Positions 61,205 to 64,000 of a stretch of 64,000 bases of DNA are shown one piece after another. The notes below the pieces were generated by a model, which saw nothing but the letters and a program-made list of their open reading frames with translations, ran no database searches and had not been told where the DNA came from. The position numbers and the translations under genes are program-made. Source of the stretch: Rhizorhabdus dicambivorans (GTDB lineage: Bacteria; Pseudomonadota; Alphaproteobacteria; Sphingomonadales; Sphingomonadaceae); contig NZ_CP023449.1 in the NCBI RefSeq assembly GCF_002355275.1, positions 2,086,001-2,150,000 of the forward strand, in the 5' to 3' direction. Each line of letters begins with the position of its first letter. Positions within the stretch are counted from its first letter, which is position 1.

Positions 61205-62398
61205 TTGGCGGTATCGGATCAAGACGTGCTGATCGCCGGGGTCGGAATGATCCCGTTCACCAAGCCGGGCCAGAGCGCACCCTATGACGAGATGGGCAGC
61301 ACTGCAATCCAGCTGGCTCTTCAGGACGCGGGCATATCCTATGATGTCGTCGAGCAGGCCTATGCGGGCTTCGTATATGGTGACAGCTGCTCGGGACAGC
61401 GGGCCATCTACCGTACCGGCATGAGCGGGATCCCGATCGTCAACGTCAACAATAATTGTTCCACGGGCTCCACGGCGCTGTTTCTGGCGCGCCAGGCAAT
61501 CGCAAGCGGCGCCGCGGAATGTGTGCTCGCCGTCGGTTTCGAGGAGATGCGGCCGGGGGCGCTTGGCAATGTTTTCGCCGACCGCGTTAGCCCGTTCACG
61601 GCCTTCGATGACGCCTGTGATGCGCTTGTGGATGTCGACTTGCCGGTCGCGCTGCGTTTCTTTGGCGGGGCGGGGCTGGCTCATATGGAGAAATATGGAT
61701 CGACGCTGGCCGACTTCGCCAAGGTCCGGGCTAAGGCGAGTCGTCACGCGGCGAACAACCCGCTGTCCATTTTCCGTAATATACTGACGGAAGAAGAGGT
61801 TCTGGCGGCGCCGGTGATCTGGCCAGGCGTCATGACCAAACTGATGGCATGCCCCCCCACTTGCGGCGCGGCGGCTGCGATCCTCGTGTCAGGCCGGCTT
61901 GCGCGGCGCCTGGGGCTCCGGACGGAAGTCAGGATCGCGGCACAGGCGATGACCACGGATCGTCCGAATACCTTTGAAGCAGGCGATATGATGTACGTGG
62001 TCGGCAAGGATATGACGCGGCGCGCGGCCGAAGCCGTCTACGAAGCCTCCGGCGTCGGTCCTAAGGACATCCGTGTCGCTGAACTCCATGACTGCTTCGC
62101 GCACAACGAAGTCGTGACCTATGAGGGCTTGGGCCTGTGCGGCGAGGGTGAAGCGGCCAAGTTCATCGCGGACCAGGACAACACCTATGGAGGCCGCGTC
62201 GTGACCAATCCGTCCGGCGGCCTGTTGTCGAAGGGGCACCCGCTTGGCGCCACCGGGCTTGCCCAGTGTTTCGAGCTGACTCAGCAACTGCGGGGGGCCG
62301 CAGGCGCGCGCCAGGTCGAAGGCGCGCGGCATGCCCTGCAGCATAATCTGGGTCTCGGCGGTGCGTGCGTGGTCACGCTCTATGAGAGGGCGGCCTGA
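61205..62398 (+). CDS. Thiolase, SCP-x/lipid-transfer type
   Basis: 397-residue thiolase of the sterol-carrier-protein-x class, used for long or branched acyl chains. Nucleophile Cys in NNNCSTGSTAL, His in HDCFAHNEV and GGLLSKGHPLGATGLAQ, second Cys in HNLGLGGACVVTLYE, so all catalytic residues are present. TTG start at 61205 with GGAGGAG eight to ten bases upstream. Stop overlaps the MaoC start (TGATG). Confidence 0.92.
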   Translation: MAVSDQDVLIAGVGMIPFTKPGQSAPYDEMGSTAIQLALQDAGISYDVVEQAYAGFVYGDSCSGQRAIYRTGMSGIPIVNVNNNCSTGSTALFLARQAIASGAAECVLAVGFEEMRPGALGNVFADRVSPFTAFDDACDALVDVDLPVALRFFGGAGLAHMEKYGSTLADFAKVRAKASRHAANNPLSIFRNILTEEEVLAAPVIWPGVMTKLMACPPTCGAAAAILVSGRLARRLGLRTEVRIAAQAMTTDRPNTFEAGDMMYVVGKDMTRRAAEAVYEASGVGPKDIRVAELHDCFAHNEVVTYEGLGLCGEGEAAKFIADQDNTYGGRVVTNPSGGLLSKGHPLGATGLAQCFELTQQLRGAAGARQVEGARHALQHNLGLGGACVVTLYERAA

Positions 62399-62859
62399 TG
62401 AGGATCGATGCTCAGCGGCATATCGGCGTGGTCTCCGAACCCCGCGTCGTGGAGGTCGAACGCGGCTTCCTGAAGTTCTTTGCGAAAGCCACCGGGGAAA
62501 CCAATCCGATCTATTTCGACGAGGAGGCAGCGCGGGCTGCCGGGCATCCCGACATCCCTATGCCGCCGACCTACATGTTCAGCCTGCAGCTTTCGGCGCC
62601 TGCTGCGGTCGGTGACGTTTTTGATCCCGTGAACGGCATGGGGATCGATATGCGGCGTGTGCTGCATGGGGAAGAAAGCTTCACCTATCACCAGCCCGTC
62701 TACGCCGGCGACCGGCTGGAACTCGTCACGACGACGACGGACATTTACGAAAAGAAGGGGGGCGCCTTGCAATTCATCGTTCAGGAGACGCGCTGCACCA
62801 ACAGCGATCAGATACTGTGCATCGAAGCGCGTCAGGTTACGGTGGCACGCAATGGCTGA
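62398..62859 (+). CDS. MaoC-like dehydratase, N-terminal (FAS1-type) half
   Basis: 153-residue single hot-dog protein resembling the non-catalytic or structural half of two-subunit MaoC hydratases (VVEVERGFLKFFAKATGETN, then PMPPTYMFSL). The usual catalytic Asp/His pair is not evident. Its ATG overlaps the thiolase stop and its 3' end overlaps the next MaoC gene by eight bases, which points to a heteromeric enzyme. Confidence 0.88.
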   Translation: MRIDAQRHIGVVSEPRVVEVERGFLKFFAKATGETNPIYFDEEAARAAGHPDIPMPPTYMFSLQLSAPAAVGDVFDPVNGMGIDMRRVLHGEESFTYHQPVYAGDRLELVTTTTDIYEKKGGALQFIVQETRCTNSDQILCIEARQVTVARNG

Positions 62860-63280
62860 CGCCGTCATGACGGTGCCGGAGACCGTCTTCGAAGGGCAGG
62901 AATTGCCCGAACATATCTGCGGGCCAATCGATCGCACCATTCTGGCGCTGTTCGCGGGAGCATCGCACGATCATGTCAAGCTGCATATCGACAGCGATTT
63001 CGCCAAGGGCGCCGGAATGGACGATGTATTCGCCCATGGCATGCTCGTCATGGCCTATCTCGGCCAGTTCCTGACACGTTGGCGACCGCAGCAGAACATA
63101 CGCAAATGGAGCACCCGCTTCGTGGCGATCACGCCGGTTCATGCCACGATCCATTGTCGCGGTCGGATTGCCGAGATCATCGAGCAGGATGGGGAACGTC
63201 TGGCGCGGGTAAAGCTGGGTGCGTGGACCGACAAGGACGTCCAGACGGTCGATGGTGAAGCGCTCGTAGCGCTCGGGTGA
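62852..63280 (+). CDS. MaoC-like (R)-hydratase, catalytic half
   Basis: 142-residue hot-dog protein. The catalytic pair is visible in [20 protein letters not shown] (Asp then His five residues on, as in (R)-enoyl-CoA hydratases), followed by [18 protein letters not shown]. Together with the overlapping upstream MaoC protein it should form an enoyl-CoA hydratase of the steroid-side-chain type. Its start lies inside the preceding gene. Confidence 0.9.
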   Translation: MADAVMTVPETVFEGQELPEHICGPIDRTILALFAGASHDHVKLHIDSDFAKGAGMDDVFAHGMLVMAYLGQFLTRWRPQQNIRKWSTRFVAITPVHATIHCRGRIAEIIEQDGERLARVKLGAWTDKDVQTVDGEALVALG

Positions 63281-63301
63281 TTTCCAGAAGGGATAATTAA
63301 A

Positions 63302-64000
63302 ATGGGTAAGCTGTTGGGCAAGGTCGCGATCGTTTCCGGATCCGGCCGCGGGATCGGGCGCGCCACGGCCCTGAAGCTTGCGTCGGAAGGTGCAAGCGTG
63401 GTCGTGAACGATCTCGATCAGGAGCCGGCTGACGAAGTGGTCGGCGCGATCCGGGCGGCTGGCGGATCCGCCGTCGCCTGTGTGGGCAGTGTGACGGAAC
63501 CGGACTTTGGCGAGCGTTTCGTCAAGGCCGCGATCGATAGCTTTGGTGGCCTCGATATCATCGTCAACAATGCGGGCTATACGCTGGACGGCGTTATCCA
63601 GAAGCAGGGCGATGAGCAGTTCCAGGCCATGCTCGACGTGCACGTCCTGGCCCCGTTTCGCATCCTGCGCGCCGCTTCCGAGCCGATCCGGATGTTCCGA
63701 AAGGCCGAGACCGAGGCCGGGCGGGAAGTGATCCGCAAGGTTGTCAACATCTCGTCGATGGCTGGTACGCGCGGCAATGCGGGCCAGATCAACTATTCTT
63801 CGGCCAAGGCCGCCGTCGTTGGAATGACGAAGACGATGTCCAAGGAATGGGGGCGGCACAAGGTGTGCGTGAACTGCATCGCCTTCGGCCTGATTGAGAC
63901 GCGGCTTACCAAGTCCAGCGACAATCCCGAAACGAAGATCGAGGTCGAGGGGCGCACGATCCAGGCAGGTATTCCGGCGGTGGCGCTGAAGGCGATGTCC
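63302..64000 (+). CDS. SDR, 3-ketoacyl/3-hydroxyacyl dehydrogenase type (3' end outside window)
   Basis: SDR starting at ATG 63302 with AAGGG upstream; 233 residues are visible and the frame is open at the right edge. Motifs: [33 protein letters not shown], Ser in VNISSMAG and [10 protein letters not shown]. The AIDSFGG...[12 protein letters not shown] pattern is close to FabG-like and MFE-2-like 3-hydroxyacyl-CoA dehydrogenases, which fits its place after the MaoC hydratases and thiolase. Confidence 0.9.
   Translation, partial: MGKLLGKVAIVSGSGRGIGRATALKLASEGASVVVNDLDQEPADEVVGAIRAAGGSAVACVGSVTEPDFGERFVKAAIDSFGGLDIIVNNAGYTLDGVIQKQGDEQFQAMLDVHVLAPFRILRAASEPIRMFRKAETEAGREVIRKVVNISSMAGTRGNAGQINYSSAKAAVVGMTKTMSKEWGRHKVCVNCIAFGLIETRLTKSSDNPETKIEVEGRTIQAGIPAVALKAMS

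Overview
The window looks like an accessory catabolic region of a sphingomonad (Alphaproteobacteria; Sphingomonas, Sphingobium, Novosphingobium or a relative). The evidence is the high-GC coding style, four large TonB-dependent receptors, many CoA-ester enzymes (acyl-CoA dehydrogenases, crotonases, thiolases, SDRs, MaoC proteins), sphingomonad-type MFS and regulator families, and insertion-sequence debris. I saw no tRNA, rRNA or CRISPR array. Genus and substrate cannot be read from the sequence.

Layout. 0-7.9 kb: hydrolase tail, TonB receptor, orphan substrate-binding protein, aldehyde dehydrogenase, 2-keto-4-pentenoate hydratase-like enzyme, SDR. 8.3-12.1 kb: a membrane-anchored unknown, a SLC13-type permease and a KdpD-like sensor that lacks a kinase. 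12.1-13.0 kb: a scrap yard with a structured repeat, an IS5-type transposase tail and an aminotransferase tail. 13-15.2 kb: TonB receptor. 15.3-24.7 kb: two divergent CoA-ester operons. The minus operon has acyl-CoA dehydrogenase, MFS, nitronate monooxygenase and PaaG-like isomerase. The plus operon has SDR, an HMG-CoA-synthase-like/DUF35 fusion and a thiolase. An IclR gene follows. 24.9-29.5 kb: alcohol dehydrogenase, double-domain CaiB CoA-transferase, LysR. 29.9-32.5 kb: an IS21-family element that has destroyed a gene.

32.6-64 kb is one regulatory territory. A TetR gene (58.2 kb) sits beside a TACC-N4-GGTA palindrome. Similar palindromes occur in every main promoter gap to its left and right (35.84, 35.97, 48.86, 49.26, 58.05 and 58.86 kb). 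The operons under these sites encode: fused E1 alpha/beta dehydrogenase plus acyl-CoA dehydrogenase; an eight-gene beta-oxidation operon; tannase-like esterase, Old Yellow Enzyme and SDR; a TonB receptor (then an SMP-30 lactonase behind a terminator); a Tat-exported carboxylesterase plus TonB receptor; and a set of small coupled ORFs followed by a D-aminoacylase-like amidohydrolase, SCP-x thiolase, two MaoC proteins and SDR.

Most striking is the operon 36.1-45.0 kb. It holds a hydrolase, an acyl-CoA synthetase, an APH-type kinase and an ACAD11-like dehydrogenase whose genes overlap, then SDR, crotonase and a thiolase-fold protein. Human ACAD10/ACAD11 fuse the same kinase and dehydrogenase and break down 4-hydroxyacyl-CoAs through a phosphorylated intermediate. 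My reading (inference) is that the TetR territory imports and hydrolyses an ester or lactone, activates the hydroxy acid with CoA, removes the hydroxyl by phosphorylation and elimination, and finishes by beta-oxidation.
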